A DNA stretch of 64,000 nt from assembly GCF_036370855.1 (NCBI RefSeq), contig NC_088113.1, positions 19,798,501 through 19,862,500 of the forward strand, written 5' to 3'. The notes beneath the pieces were generated by a model that saw only the letters and a list, made by a program, of their open reading frames with translations, made no database searches and was not told where the DNA came from. The translations under genes and the position numbers were made by a program. This DNA comes from Dromaius novaehollandiae (lineage: Eukaryota; Chordata; Aves; Casuariiformes; Dromaiidae). Shown piece after piece: positions 12,031 to 25,589 of this stretch. Position 1 is the first letter of the stretch; each line of letters opens with the position of its first letter.

Positions 12031-15000
12031 CCATAATCATGTCGTATCTATTGATTTTAACTGAACACAGAGCCCCATGAAATTAAACCGGACCAAGGGT
12101 TTCTCAACAGAAATATGCATTAATCTAGTGCAACCTAATGCAGAAAACACCCTTCTGTGCATCTCTGTAGTCTCAGTGCTGATCTATATTTTAGCAGCCT
12201 CAGAGCGCGGCGGTGGAAGCACAGTCCCACGCATCCAGACTGCACTTTGCAAAATCTGGGAAACACAACCAGATGTGTCAGGGCTCCTGAATAATGGAAG
12301 ATATGAAATATGAGACTTTTCTTCCAATAGCAAGGTTACCAGGAGTTAAATAAATAAAAAACAACCACCACCACCCACACACCACAAAATGAGCACCAGT
12401 CCAGCGATGACAGCATACGAGTGTTTTTGCTGACAAAGCCCTGACCCAGCAGCATTCAGAATTACCCCCAGCTAGATATGAATGCACTGCAGAAAACCCA
12501 ATTAGGCTCTGGCTCCTTGTCCCCTAAGGGAAGAACGAGCAAAGAACCATTCACATCTCTGACACCCCCAATTTAGGTCCAAGTCCTGATGGCTGAGGCT
12601 GGTGGGACGGTACCTCCCGAGGATCCGCAGGGGCTCAGCGCAGCTCAGCAGAGCGCAGACCAGGAGCGAAGTGCCAGCAGCTCACGGGGGTTCAGCATCA
12701 CCCTGTACTCCGATTCCCAGCGCGCTTCCCAGATTTGGGGTGGGTTTCCATGGCACGTCACGGAATTTGCACTACTTCTGCAAGACAGGGCTGTAACTGC
12801 TCGAGATTTCCTAATTTACAGGAATAATAGGAAATTAAACCAACATACTATCTGATATCTAATGATATTATATATCATCAATCCCATGAGCAGATATGCA
12901 CAAAGCAATTAAAAAAAAATGCTGTTACAACCATGCATACCAAGTCCATAACCCACTGACTCCTCACAACCTTGGTGATCATATTTACCATGGGAGTTAA
13001 ATGGATTAAGAAAGACGGCGTGAAAATTCAAGTACTCTGAAACTCGTATTTGTCTGCCCTGTTTTTTCCAGCTCTCAGCCTGCCAAGTACAGCCAGCGAC
13101 TGTAATTATCTGCATTAAGTTCTCTCCTAAAAGAAACCTTCCCACATCAGGTGCTGTACAGATACAGAGCACAAAGATTTCCATGATGGGTTATCCTCAC
13201 CCACACACCAGGAAAGAAGGAAACGAGAGCAGGATTAAGCTTTAAGATCCTTCCCCTTTTAGTTAGACCCTGTCCACATGATTTGGACACACTGCTTCAG
13301 CCCAAAGACCCAGCAGTACCGAAGACACCAACCCAGGTACCCAAGCCCCTTTAATGGTGATAAAAGGTCAAATCTGGGGGTTTCAGCTTTCATATCTTTG
13401 CTCCTCTTCTCCCCGTTTAAGGAGAGCAAGAGACAGGTCTATCCAGTGGGAACGCTCGTAGGGACACCTGGGAGAGCCGAGCCAGTCCACAGCACAGAAG
13501 GGGCAATGGGGACGGTGAACGAAGGGGAGGAGAGAAGGCAGAGCCGCGCCAGGATGGGGCAAGAAGTGCAGTTTTCTGTCCTGGTCTCCAGCAGTTTGGC
13601 CCCGACATCCATGAGCTCTCGCACAACAGTTAGGACATAAAGCACAGCTTGTCTAGGACTCGCAGCCCAACCGTCCCTGGGAGTTGCTAACCACACACTA
13701 TTTATGTGAGGAATTTTCCTGGAGAATTTGACCTTATCCAAACCTTCCTAGGCAGCTGAATGCAACCTAAGAAGCTGGACCACTCGTTTGGTTGGTTTTG
13801 ACAACCAATTTCAACCCAGATTTCCTGCTGCTTCTCAAACAGTTCTCAAACACTTCTTTGTACAGTCAATTCTTTAGAAGTCGCATCTTCCCGGTCACCT
13901 GGGGACACTGGATTTGTCCAGTTCCGCTCAGTAATACAATTTGGTTTTTGTTTCCTTTATTCAAAGGATCCGAGTACATTTTATACATTAACCTGAACCT
14001 TTCATCAGCACAATTAATTCAGCGGGCTGGGCTATTCGCAGAGCCATTGTTACAGAAAGATGTGCAATATGAGCTAATAAAATAAACAAACAATGACATA
14101 TGGGATTGCGGGGTGGATTGGCAGACTGTAATTAAGTGAATTGGAAACTGGCCAGGACGGTAAAATGATTTTTTTTTAAATGATTGCTACAAGTGGTCCA
14201 GGCTCGGCTTTTCTACGCAGCCTCCGTGTGCCACAGGATGCGCAGACAGTGCCTGCTGCAGGACAGCCAGCTGGCCAAGGTGACTCGGAGCCAGCCGTGG
14301 GGACAGCAGTGCTGCCAGGCTGAGCGAAGATTAATCTGAGCTCAGTTTCAGGTGGGTTCATCCAGATTAGACTGTATTGATTCTGGTTAGTTTGCCAAAG
14401 AGAGAGATTCTCTCTGGTTCATTCAGATTCATTTTCTGCAGTGCCCTACGTGGACCAGAGCAACTGCAGCACCACAGCTCCCAAGTGGGACCAGCTAGAG
14501 CAAATTAAAGCTGCTCCGATCCAGATTAGAGGTCTGCCCAGCCCGGGATGGATTGATCCATCAGATTCGTTCAGTTCACATCTTCAGTTCACTCGGGTGG
14601 ATTTCTCCAAGTCAATTTACTGGGGAGGAGCACCCAGGCGTCCCAAGATGCCACCAGTGCTGCGGGCACCTCCAGCTCCTTTGCACCTTCCCCCACGCCA
14701 GCCAGCATCCCGAGAGGGGTGATGGATCCCTGCCACAGCGCAACCTGCTCCGGCACTGCAGGCCCCGAGTCCCCATGAGCTGCAGAGAGCTGGAAGCCCC
14801 TCGCCACACACTACCCCATCGTGTGCCCCGTCTTCGGTACATCGCTGTGGCAAGGCGATGCGCTCAGCTGCCGTGACCAGAAGAGGCCCCAGTGGCCTCC
14901 AGAAAACCTCACCAATTCACCTCGGCCGAGAAGTCAGGCTGCAGGTCCTAGTGAAATTATTTCATGGTATGCCTTTTACATTGAATTCCCCAGGCTTTTG

Positions 15001-18000
15001 CAAATGCATTTGGGCATTTTGCCTCCCTCTCGAAGCACCCTGGGATGACATGCTCTTTCCAGAGGCAGCAGTTCCAGCCATCCCTAGACACCCCAGAGGC
15101 CAAAATTCACAAGTAAGTAAGAGGACCCCACCAACTCCACGGGCTGTGCTCTGCTCGGCCAACAGCCCTCATGAGGACAGCCCCCAGAAGGGCATGTCCA
15201 TGAACTGAGACCCCAAAAATCCAGCCTGGATTCCCATTTTTGCCCTCTGCACCACTGCTGACACCCTCCTCCAGAGGGCCAGGAATCACCTTTTCACCCC
15301 CTTCCCCACTACCAAGGGAAGGTCCCAGGCAGAGGACTCGAACTCAGCGTGATGCTGATCTCACCTGTAGCTTCCAGAAGAACCAGGGAAAGGAGACACA
15401 ACTGCTGAGGCAGGGAGCCAGCTCTCCCATTTCGACCAACATCTATTCTCACAGACCCAGGCCCCCAGCTCTCTGCAACCACTTGCAGGTCACCTCCACA
15501 GCCGGGGCACATCCCAGCCACCAGCTCCCACCATGGAAGCAGCACCTGAGCCACGTCGTCCTGGGCTGCCCCAAAAACCTCCTTCAACCCAAAGCTCCCC
15601 AGGAGCAACCGCAGCATCTCAGCAGCCTCAGCTCTGCCCCCAGGAAAGACCCTCAGCTGTGACCAACCTCCTGGCTTGCTCCCCAGCTGGCTTTTTATAA
15701 GGGGCCGTTGCTGCTTGATTGGGCTCTTCTGGCTCCACCTCCCCCAGGCAGCCCCACAGCTGTGCCTACCCCTGCCTACCGCCCTGGGTTAATTAGTCCT
15801 TTGAGGACCTTCTCCTTCCAGGATCCTGTCAGGAGCCCCTAAGACGTCTCCTGCACCATGCGTTGGCAGAGTGCTGCACGTCTTTACTTGCGTCCTGCCC
15901 TTTCCCCCTTCTTCTACCACCCGCTTGGCCTTCTCATCCCCGCTGCTCCCAGTCCTCCTCTGAGCGATAATTACATCAGGTTGGTCCATGGGAGGGGAGG
16001 GGGGAAGAAAACAAGCCAGCCCGTGCTACAAGGGGCCAAAATGCCCAGAAATTGCTGTGTACGTGGGAAATGAGCAGCTGCAAAGAGCAGTGAGGTCACG
16101 GCCAAAGGCAGAGCCGGGCAAAGCCAGCCTCTTCATGACTTCTTCTGCCTCTAGAGAGCATTGTTGCCTTTTCTTCCCAGCAAGAGACAGGAGCAGAGGC
16201 ATCTCCCCACGCTGCCAGCAAAGGCACTTGAAACGCGGCAGCGGCACACAACAGCCTCGCGCTGGAAACCCCGCACATCTCCTTCGCGAGCTCCGCGGAC
16301 GGACAAAGCCTCGCAGAGAAGGTCACTGTAGTTCTGGATCCAGCTCGCTTTCCGTCAGGAACGCTTCACTGGCTCAGGGCAGAACGCTTCTCGGGAGCAG
16401 GTGATTGCTCCTCCTCAAACCCAGCGAAGCTGCCGAAATGTCTGGCAGAGGGAGGAGGAGGAGGAAGGGAAGCCTTCGGGTGCCTGCGCCACGCGTCGCT
16501 CAGGAAGGCCATATGTGTGCACAGCCCTTGCTCAGACACGGAGAACCGCTGCCAAGAAAAGGAAATAATTACCGATGAGCGCCGTAGCCAGCCCAGTTCA
16601 TTAGCGGTTCCGTTCTCCCTTTAATCATGCCCTCAGAGAAAGGCTGCTTGTCCCTGTCCCTGCCTGCAGGCCAGGCCTGGCACCAAACATGGGGCTGAGC
16701 TTGTTTTAGTTAAACACGGCTGCTACAAAAAGATTATTTTGGGAAAAAGGAAATTTTAGCCTCCAAAATTTTGAATAGCTCAAAAACGGAGCGAGCACAT
16801 GAAAACAGGAGGCTCTAGGGAGCAAGGGGCCATTTCTCCTCCGGGCTGCACAGCTCGCTGCTCCCAGGATCAGGGCCACGCCGGCTCGGGGCAGCTCGGC
16901 GGGATACGACTGCCACCTCTCCTTTCCGTCCCCCTCTTCCCCATCCGCCCACTCCTCCCCTCACCCCCCACTGCCCACTCCCTGACAAGCCCAAGTCATT
17001 ATGCAAAATCGATTAAAACATATTTTTAAAAGAACCATCACTCCTGTTATGGAGAGAAAGGTTATTGCTGGTCCAATTTGCCATGGCCGAAATAATTGCT
17101 TTCTCCCACACAGCGTGAGTCAGGCTGCCGTTGGCAGCGCTCGGACCGTGGCGGTGCACGCAGAGCCCGCTGGCAGCTGAAGGTGATGTATTCGGGCTGA
17201 TGCTCTGATAAGAGGGCAGCAGAAATCTGTGAGAACACGGTGTAATGAGCTGAATTCACTGAAGCACTCACCGCTTTGGCAGAGCCCTTCAAAGCAGGCG
17301 TTTCTTCCGTGGTTACCTTCCAAACCTGGCCAGGACAGCAGCCTCCTCTGCTCGCAGGGCAGGGAACGGCTGTGACAAGGCAGGAGCAGCTGGAGAGAGC
17401 AGGAAGGGAAGCAGAGCGACAAGGGCAAGGGGAGGCATGCGAAGGGCAAAGTAAAAATACCGCTTTGCATGAGCTCAGCTACCGTTAGAGCATTTAGAAA
17501 GTTCCCATCTGCACATCCACCGTGTCTCAGGGGAGGATGGGAGCAGGTCATTAGCTCCACCAGGTCACAGCCACCTAGACAGACAAGGGGAAGCTGGGAC
17601 GAGCGAAGGGCTCAGCTTTGCATGCAGCAGCGGGCTATCAGGTCTGTGCAACCAAGAGCTGCTATTAGTTGTACTGACCACAGTCTGATTCTGCACTTAT
17701 TTGCAGGAGAAAGGAAAAATACAGTAACTGCTAAAACAACAAACGTCTGTTCTAAAATTCCAAGCTGCTCCTGGAAATCTCTCCGTGCCGGCCAAGGAGC
17801 ACTGCTGAGCCACCCCTCCGCTCCAGCGAGCATCCTCCAGCCCCTGCGAGGGGAGGCATCTGCAAAACCGCAGGGAGCAGGCGATGGTCCTCTGGACTGC
17901 CTGGGGAACCGGTGCTTTCATTAAAATTAAAACTGAGTACCCAAAACCTTTGGAAATTTTGCAGATTTTCAGCTTAAATTGAGAGCTGCTGTGTCTCATG

Positions 18001-19130
18001 CACGTCCATCCCGAGTACAGAGAGCTCACGGGTTTCACAAGGCAGCCCCTGAGCATCCTTCCCCTCTCCTCTCCCCGGAATCTGCTGCCCTGGTTTCTTT
18101 GCCAGGCGAGATCTAAATCTCAGCCTAAACCCTGGTGCAAGCAGGGAAGCCACAGTCCTCCAGACACAGCCGGGCTGCTTCTCTCCTTGGACGAAGCCCT
18201 CCTCAGCCCTGCCAAGACTTCCGTCACCAGCTCTGCTTCCAGGGAGGCATTACTCATTTATGAGCACTCACCCTGGGCTCATTGCACCACTTCGATCTTC
18301 CCCGTCATGTCTGAATTATAATGTGGCAAAGGAGCAAACACCTTGTTCTTCCCCTTTTCCCCTATGGACTTTTTTCCTCTGACGATGCCACATTTTTGGC
18401 CAGATGTTCAACAGCTGTAAAGTGACAGCGACTTCGAAGGCAGGGTGCCGGGTGCTGGGGCAGCTGAGGTCTGGGCCACGGTTTCTCTAGCTCTGAATGT
18501 TTTCAGCCAGTTAGTCCATAAAGCAGATTAATGACCCCGGCACCCTTCCAAACCGCAGGGACAAGCGGTGGGAGGTGGAACCCCAAAACGTGGGGCTCAC
18601 GAGGGTTTCACGTAGGAAAGGCTGATGGTGCATCTGCCCCTAAAGGGAAGAGTCCCACAGAAAAAAACAGCTAAGTCAAATGGTGTCTGGCCTACAAGAA
18701 AAAAAGCATTACAAATGTTTTGCATTTACATTTACAATTACATACAAATGTAACCCTACAGCTTGGGGAAGTCCCACAAGCCACAGCAGGCAAACCCAAA
18801 AGGCTGGGAATATCCCACTGCCAAAACAACGAGTGCCAGATGCTTGGGGAAAGAGTAAAAAACGGGGCTTCTTCCCCCCGAGATACTCTCCCAGCTTCAC
18901 ACAGCGCTTGGCTTGAGGCCATTTCCTCAATCCCTCTTTCTAGGGGGGCTTTGGGGAGCAAAAAACTCGCAGGATCAAATCCTGCTTTCCAGCCGGAGCA
19001 GGCCCAGGAGAGCGAAACCCAGGTGCAGCAGCCTCCCACGCCAGCCGGCTTTTCCTTCCTCCTTTTCCGCAGTGGAATATCCCTGTGTTTCCCCGGGGGA
19101 AGAAAAGCGATCGTTACCGATGTGCAAAGT
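12031..19130. other. Non-coding stretch, no gene seen
   Basis: About 7 kb with no supported gene. Open frames up to roughly 150 codons occur only where GC is high and show no family motif. Plausible acceptor-like pyrimidine tracts ending in CAG exist, for example near 13,077 and 17,705. The segments after them have no clear donor or conserved-looking frame, so I do not call exons. Confidence 0.5.
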
Positions 19131-19139
19131 AAGGGTTAA

Positions 19140-20490
19140 CGACGTGTGACGGAGCAGCGAGCAGCGCTGCCGGAGCCCCGGGTGCCAGGAAAGCCTCCGC
19201 GTCCCCTGGGCACGTTCCCTCTCCCGCCTGCAACCTTTGCGGCAGGTTTCAGGGCTGGAAACGTTTGGTCCAACCCCAAAGCCTGGTCCTGGGTGCAGCC
19301 AGGCACCGGGCTGGGGACTTAGTGCCGGCTCCTGCTCATTCGGATACCCGAGGCGGGCGAGGGGGAGGAAGGGGACAGGCGGCCGGAGCCGCGGGGAGGG
19401 ACGTGGGGACACACTCTTGGTGACAGCAGAGCGAATTGCAAGGGGAAGGGGGGCTTCTTCCCCTCTGAGCACCCCGCAACCGCCCGAACGGCACGCACCT
19501 AGAGGAAAGGGAGAAAATAGGTCTGGATCGCATAAAAACAGGAGGGAGAGGCCAGGAGGCAGCTGCAGCTGCCATCAGCCTCGACGGCGGTGGCAGAAAG
19601 CCCAGGGCGCTCGCCGGGCTTGGCCTCTCCTGCTCACGGGGGCTCCGGAGCCGAGAGCCGTCAGTCGAGAAAACGAGCGTTTGGGAGCCCGCACGGTCCC
19701 GCCGATGGCTGCAGGGCTTCACGGCCAGCGCCACGGATCCCGCGAAAGCACGAGCGCCGGCTCCGAGCCGGCCCAGCGCATCGTTCATCCATTCCCGCAG
19801 GGATTAACTACCCGTGGCTTCTCCCCGCTTTTAGGGAAGCGAAAGCCATCACCTCAGCGGCGTTGGAAAAGCCACGGAAAAACTAATAAATTTGCAGAAG
19901 GACCCAGCCTGAGTCATTAAACCCCGCCGGGGCCAGCTGGGAGCCTCGTGGGACGGGCGATAACGAAACCAAGCACAACGAACACCGTCGGCCAGCGTCG
20001 GGGCTCCTCTTGGATGGGCCAGAGCTGCAAACGGCCCCTCCGCCGCCCGAGCGACCGCCGGGGGCCGGAGCCCCGCGCCGTGCCCTCGCCCGGGGCCGGC
20101 ACCGCCGCTGCCGCTTCCCGAGAGCCCGGGCATTCCTGGAAATCGCTCCCACATGTCAAAACACAGGCAGGAAGGCGGCTAATTTGGAGGCTGTTTTTGT
20201 GACTTTTGTTCTGTTCTTTTTCGCGGTGGCCGTTCTCCAAGTATGAAACAATCGGCCAACGGAGGGATGCTGCGAGGAGGTCAGGAGTTATATTTACATT
20301 TCGACTTTCCCAGTGAGGCCGGGATTTACCGAAGGAGCAGCAAGGGTTAAGACTCCCCTTTCCCAGCGGAGGCCGTAACGGAGCACAAACATTCCCGTGG
20401 CGCGGCCAGACGGACGGCGCCCGGCGAAGCCGTGCCGCCCGCACGGGAACCTCTGCGAGGCCTGCATGCTGCAGCGGGGCTTTTCCGAGC
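19140..20490. promoter_or_regulatory. Orphan CpG island, candidate promoter
   Basis: GC and CpG density rise strongly here. The densest parts are about 19,960-20,150 and 20,395-20,490, where CCGCCG and GCGCCG steps are frequent. Such islands in vertebrates usually mark promoters or developmental regulatory DNA. Both strands contain long chance open frames, up to about 227 codons. None starts with a recognisable protein, and no downstream coding exon could be linked, so the transcript, if any, is unknown. Confidence 0.45.
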
Positions 20491-23400
20491 CTTTGTGGAT
20501 GATTTCTGTAAACAGAGAAAGTCAAAAAAAATCAACTTGTACTGCAAATTCATGCCGTCATGCACTAGAAAAAGGTTATTTTTAGCCAGAGAATAAAACA
20601 CAGTTCCCTGCGGCCGGTTGCCCTGCGCTAGGTAGTCAGAGCCCCGCGGCCTCTGCAGGCAGAACATCAGCCGCAGAGCAGAGTCTTTGTCCTGCAGCTC
20701 CCTTTGATGCCGGACTCAGCGGGAGAGATTTCCCCGGCACCGCGCGGGTTTTGGCGAGTTCTCCATTTTCACACCCACTGAGGCAAAAGCATATTTTCTA
20801 GCAAAGAAAAGTATGTCAGGCCATTGATTTCCTGGGCAAGTGCGCTGCAGAATAGAAAGAGCTAACTGATGCATTAGGCTGTTGGCTGCAAACCCAGTGA
20901 AAATTACTTTAAAAAGAAGAATACAGCATTTTTGTTTTCCTGGTGTATTTGGAGACTAATCTTCCTGCTCAGGCCTCCCCTTCCCTCCTCGGCTTCCCTG
21001 TGCCAAGCGGCAGGGAGGGCGTCGCTCGGGCTCCCGCAGCATCGCTTCATGGAACGGATTTGTGCTTCCAAAGAAAATCAGTCAACTCGGAGAGAAAAGG
21101 CAAAACTGTGCGACTGTGGCTGCGGAGAAGCGTGTAGGCATTCAGCTCATTACAGCTGACCTTTTACGACAACATGTTCTTCCCACTCAGGCGACGGAGC
21201 CGGTGCCTCCAGCCCAGGGGCCCCCGCGAGCCGCTTCCCGGGCTGCCGAGCCCAGCGGGACGCCGGGACCTGGCAGCCGAGCGGGCTGCAGAAGGCAGCG
21301 TGCGGTCGCCGACACCTTCATCAGTGCAAATTTCCGAGCGGGCTCCGAACGGCAGCGCTGCGAATCCCTAAACACAACAACATCAGCCCAGGCGGAAGGA
21401 AGCAGCAGCAGATCAACACGGAGGCAGCGCGTTTAATCACCTGCCTTAACAGGTTTGCATCGCCCAGAGACGTGCAACCAGAAGAGCAACCCTGAACAAC
21501 AGCAGCGGGTCTCAGCCAGCAAGCAGGCAGCCAGCTCCCCTCTTACGGAGCAGCACGTTCCCCTTAATACACTAACGGCAGGAGCCTGCTGCTCCGTATT
21601 GACTGACGAGGGCTGAGCAGCACAGCAACCCTCATTTCATGCAGCATTTAATTGGTGGGTGTGCGCCGCGAAACGCTGTACCGCTTTGAGCTGCTTCCGA
21701 TGGAGGACAAAGCTCAGCTGTGCTCCCAGTGGGAGCACTGGGCACAGCACATATGAACTGGTTTCTCACCCCGTCGCCAGCTTCTGAAGCTGCCCCAAAA
21801 TTCTCCCTCGTTGCGTTTCCCACAGTTCACGTTGTTCTGGGACTTCAGACGCTTTGATGATGATCCTGGTGAGTTTTACCTTCTGGCGTCCGATCCCTTT
21901 CGAAAGGTTTTGCCAGATGGAGATATGTGATTGCAAGAGCGAAGCTTGGCACAGCTTTTCCATCCATTCCACTTTGGTTTGCAAATGCTGAAAAACAGGA
22001 AGCAATTGGCTGGCAAGACCTTGGCACCAACAGCTCCATTTGCAAACAGCGGGACCTAAAATGCGCCCATCCATCAAGAGAAAGCATGGGCAGGCTCAGC
22101 TGCAGCCCTACACACTCATGTTTTATTTGTTATATACTCAGCTGATTCGCAACAAGTTGATTTATTTAGGTCCAGAAAGGCAGAGGCTGGAGTTGCACTG
22201 GCTTCAGAGGCAAATTTTACAAATGCAACTGAATTACCTTGGAAATTTCAGTCTACAGGAACAATTTTCCTTTGCAATCTCTACAAAGTGACCTTTGCAG
22301 AAATAGCAACCCAGGCACCAAGACACAGCCAGCACCTAGCATGAGAGTAGCAGGGACACGTGGATTATTCCTTCTGGGTCTAGAGGAGGCTGCAGCCAAG
22401 ATTCCCACGTAAACACCTTGTTAGTGGCATCTCCTCAATAGCTCTGAACCCAAAGAGATGGCGACAGGATTTGCGGCTTGAACTGGAAGTGGCAAACAGG
22501 GAAGGGGAACACCCCTGACTGGGGCCGTTATTCCAAGATGAGAACTGAAATGCAGATACAGGATTATAAATTTGGGAGAAAAGCTCTGAAAACGAACTGA
22601 CTTTCCATGCTCTTTATCATGCTCTTTACCCCCACGGAGATTCAGTACAATTTTTTCTGTAACACTGTTGCCAGTTTGCAAAGTTTGTGTTTACTCTGTG
22701 AATTAAGCTAGCCATTATTTATATTGATTCCATGGAAAGGGTATTTGTACCATGAAATAAAACATTAGCAGATTGCAAAACAGAATAATCCCATACTCCT
22801 GGGTAGATAGGTGAGGAGGAAGGTAGGAACCCACCTCCTCACTGCAAAAAATAAAGAAAAACCATCTTTGGACCAACCTCGCTCATTTTTTACCCCATTT
22901 ACATTTTAACATTTCAGAACGCTAAAATCCATTTGCCATTTTTAGAGAATAAAACATATTTCAATAACGCTTGTTGGAAATATCATTAGGATAACAGTCA
23001 CCCCCGCAATGTTTTATTGCAGGCATTTACTTTCGTGTTTCCATTCGCAGTGATTACTCCCCAAATTACTGCTAAACATCGACACCACAAAAGAAAGGAG
23101 TGAGTCTGGAGCTGAGATTGATTGCTGTGATTTCTCTTGCAAGCCTCGCAATAATATATTTATCTCTTCTGTAGCATTTTGCTTAAAGAGATTTTGGTGC
23201 GCTTTGCAAAGCAGGGTAGATGCTTCTCTGAGACGAGAGAACTGCGACGTGGAGAGGAACGTGTTGCAAAGACACAGTGCCGCGGTCAGCGGCACCACCC
23301 AGCATCTCTCCAGTGAAGCCAAGCAAACCAGAAGTCCCACTTATCCCTGCTAGAAAGTCATTTCTCTGGTATGGACATCCCCAGAAGGGGTGGAAAACCT

Positions 23401-24050
23401 GAGGACGAACGCCAAAAAACGAAACTTCCCCCAGGGCAGTCCGAGTGCTCCTCGCAGCAGTGTTAGATAACAAACACGTGGGATTTCGGCTTCTTTAACC
23501 CACACTGAGGGCAGATTTAATAATGTGTATTAAGCAGCAGACAGGCAAAAGGTTTGGAAGCTGACAGCGAAATAAAGTGGGTAAATGTACTAATTGCAGC
23601 TTGTCTGACAACTCCGCTTTTTCCTCTACGGATGAGATTCCTGATTAAATATTCATGCGTTAGGTGGCACTGGGATAAAGCGCGGCTCTGTGCAGGGTGA
23701 CAGCAGCTGATGGATGGGCATCATCTCACCGAATACCAGCGGCTTGCTTTGTCCAGGCAACACAAATTGGAAAAGAAAGCTCCTTGCAGCAGGCTGATTT
23801 ACAGCAGGGAAGACTTGAGCTATTTGATTTCGCAGCACATTTGGGCAGGGCTTCTTTACACTCAGAAGCCTCCTTTCCCTGTCCTGTTCTTTTCACTAAT
23901 TCGTGTGTTTAGGAGGGGGGAGAGGGGATCCCATCTGTTTGGGATGCTCCTGCCCAAATGTGCGGTATAAGTAAGAGCTGGCAGGTTGGAGATCTGCATC
24001 TTGACGACTTTCCACGACAAAGAAAAGTGAAGTTAAAACTGGAGAAGGCA
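20491..24050. other. Non-coding stretch, no gene seen
   Basis: GC falls towards 21.8-24.0 kb, which is AT-rich with many stop codons in all frames. No splice-bounded coding frame, RNA gene or mobile element is recognisable. A pentanucleotide-level resemblance to microRNA seeds near 22,543 is not supported by a hairpin. Confidence 0.5.
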
Positions 24051-24099
24051 GATGACGGATAGAGCAAAGTGGACGTTAGGAGGCAGCAGTTCTGCCTTG

Positions 24100-24680
24100 C
24101 CTGGAGCAAGGAGAAGCAGCAAAGTCCACCAGGGATCGGCCCGGAAAGCATCTGCCTGAATCCGCCCCGATGCTCAGGCACCACCGACGCCGCAGAGCAG
24201 CCGCAGCGTGGCTGAGCCCTGACGCAACTCGCTGCACGGCGGGGAGGGCGGCCGGGAGCTGCGCTGCTGCTCTGCCCAGACCCGCGCTGCCTGCGCTGGG
24301 GAGAGGCTGCTCGCCCAGCCAGCGGGGCAAAACTGCCGTCGCACAGACACGAAACCCCCCGGGTTTGGCGGGCGAAGCCCCAGGGCTTTGCTCGGCACTG
24401 AGCGGAGCCTCGCGCCTCGGTTCCCCCCGCGCTCCCGCTGCGGAGCTCCTGGGGACCACCGTCTCTGCGGCTCAGCTGTTCAACGGCTCCATCAATGCAG
24501 ACGCTGTTAATGCAGGGGAGGTCTTTTGGCCGGAGAGGCTCCCTGCCCGGCACAGAGCGAAGCCCTGGCTCCCTGCACGAAGCAAGGCGACGCACAGCCA
24601 CGCCAGCCCGGGGCCTTTCCTGCCCGGGTTCTCACCGAGGGACATGTCCAAAGGGGCTCGCTCAAATGTTTGTGCTTAGG
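24100..24680. promoter_or_regulatory. Second orphan CpG island, candidate promoter
   Basis: A GC-rich, CpG-rich block of about 500 bases lies between AT-rich flanks. Long open frames run through it on both strands (230 codons on the minus strand, 169 on the plus strand), as expected when stop codons are scarce. None has recognisable motifs. It lies about 400 bases upstream of the exon-like segment at 25,042 on the + strand, so a short transcript from here into that segment is conceivable but unproven. Confidence 0.4.
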
Positions 24681-25041
24681 CAAAGAAAGAGCCGAATCCG
24701 GGGTGGCCTCAGCTGGTTTTGCAACTTAAAGTGGAGGCCTGGGGGGGCTTTGTCCAATGCAAATCCCAGGCCGACGGTATCTTCTTCGACCGCAGAAACC
24801 AGCCCCCCGTTGTTATACGCAACCACAGCCTCTACAGACCCTTTCATGCAGCAATCAATCACGGAGAGGCATGTTGGCAAGCCGTGGGGAATCGACTGTC
24901 TCGACGTTCCTGAGCTCACACATTTCTACAGAGGGCAGGATTTAATGAGAGGAGCATAAATGAATAAATGAAATAACCCACAGCAGCCGAAGTGCTGATC
25001 CAGCAAATCCAATGTGAAGCTTTTTCTTTCTTTTCTTTCAG

Positions 25042-25131
25042 CATCCTGAAATAATTGTTCCTGAGGCTCATCAGATCAACGCCAACAAGTTCATCATGGA
25101 CGCTCCTAGTCCATCACTGAGAAAAAGATGA
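25042..25131 (+). other. Exon-like segment (possible terminal coding exon)
   Basis: A long uninterrupted pyrimidine tract ending in TTTCAG at 25,041 makes one of the best 3' splice acceptors in the first 44 kb. Directly after it, a frame stays open for 29 codons to a TGA at 25,129-25,131. It has a balanced, protein-like composition: it starts His-Pro-Glu-Ile-Ile-Val-Pro and ends Ser-Leu-Arg-Lys-Arg. No donor is needed if it is a last coding exon. I recognise no family, and 29 open codons can arise by chance. No upstream coding exon in matching phase was identified. It lies between two orphan CpG islands. Confidence 0.25.
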
Positions 25132-25589
25132 TGAAAATACATGAGCAAGTCCGCTTTGCTTCTCTGGGCTCTGAGCTGTGCTTGACAGTGGATTTATTAC
25201 CCTTGAAAGCCATCACAGAGGACACACACTGGTTCATTCTTCACGCTCCGCTCTTTTGCAGTGAAGTTATTACGAACACACTCTCTTGAGTGGCAGCCAG
25301 TAAATGTGAGCTACCTAGACCCAGGAGAAATCGAGAAATAAGCCAGTCTCTCATCTCTGAGTGATTTCCTCCGCAACCTGTGCCAACATTTCAGAAGGAA
25401 ATTCTCCTGGCCAATTCCTGAGCCAGCTTTAGAGGGAGCAGCTCCCTCTCTGCCCTCCTGGTTTCCTCCCTCTGCTTCAAGCACGGCTGCACCTGGTCCC
25501 GGCGGAACCAGCCAGATGTCCGTAGGGGGCTGCGTATGGCGGATATGTTGGGCATTGCCAAAGCACTTAACAGATCAGCTCTAATTTTT

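Noticed and set aside
22543..22560. TGAGAACTGAA, sharing its start with miR-146
   Set aside because: Similarity stops after 11 bases and no precursor hairpin surrounds it.
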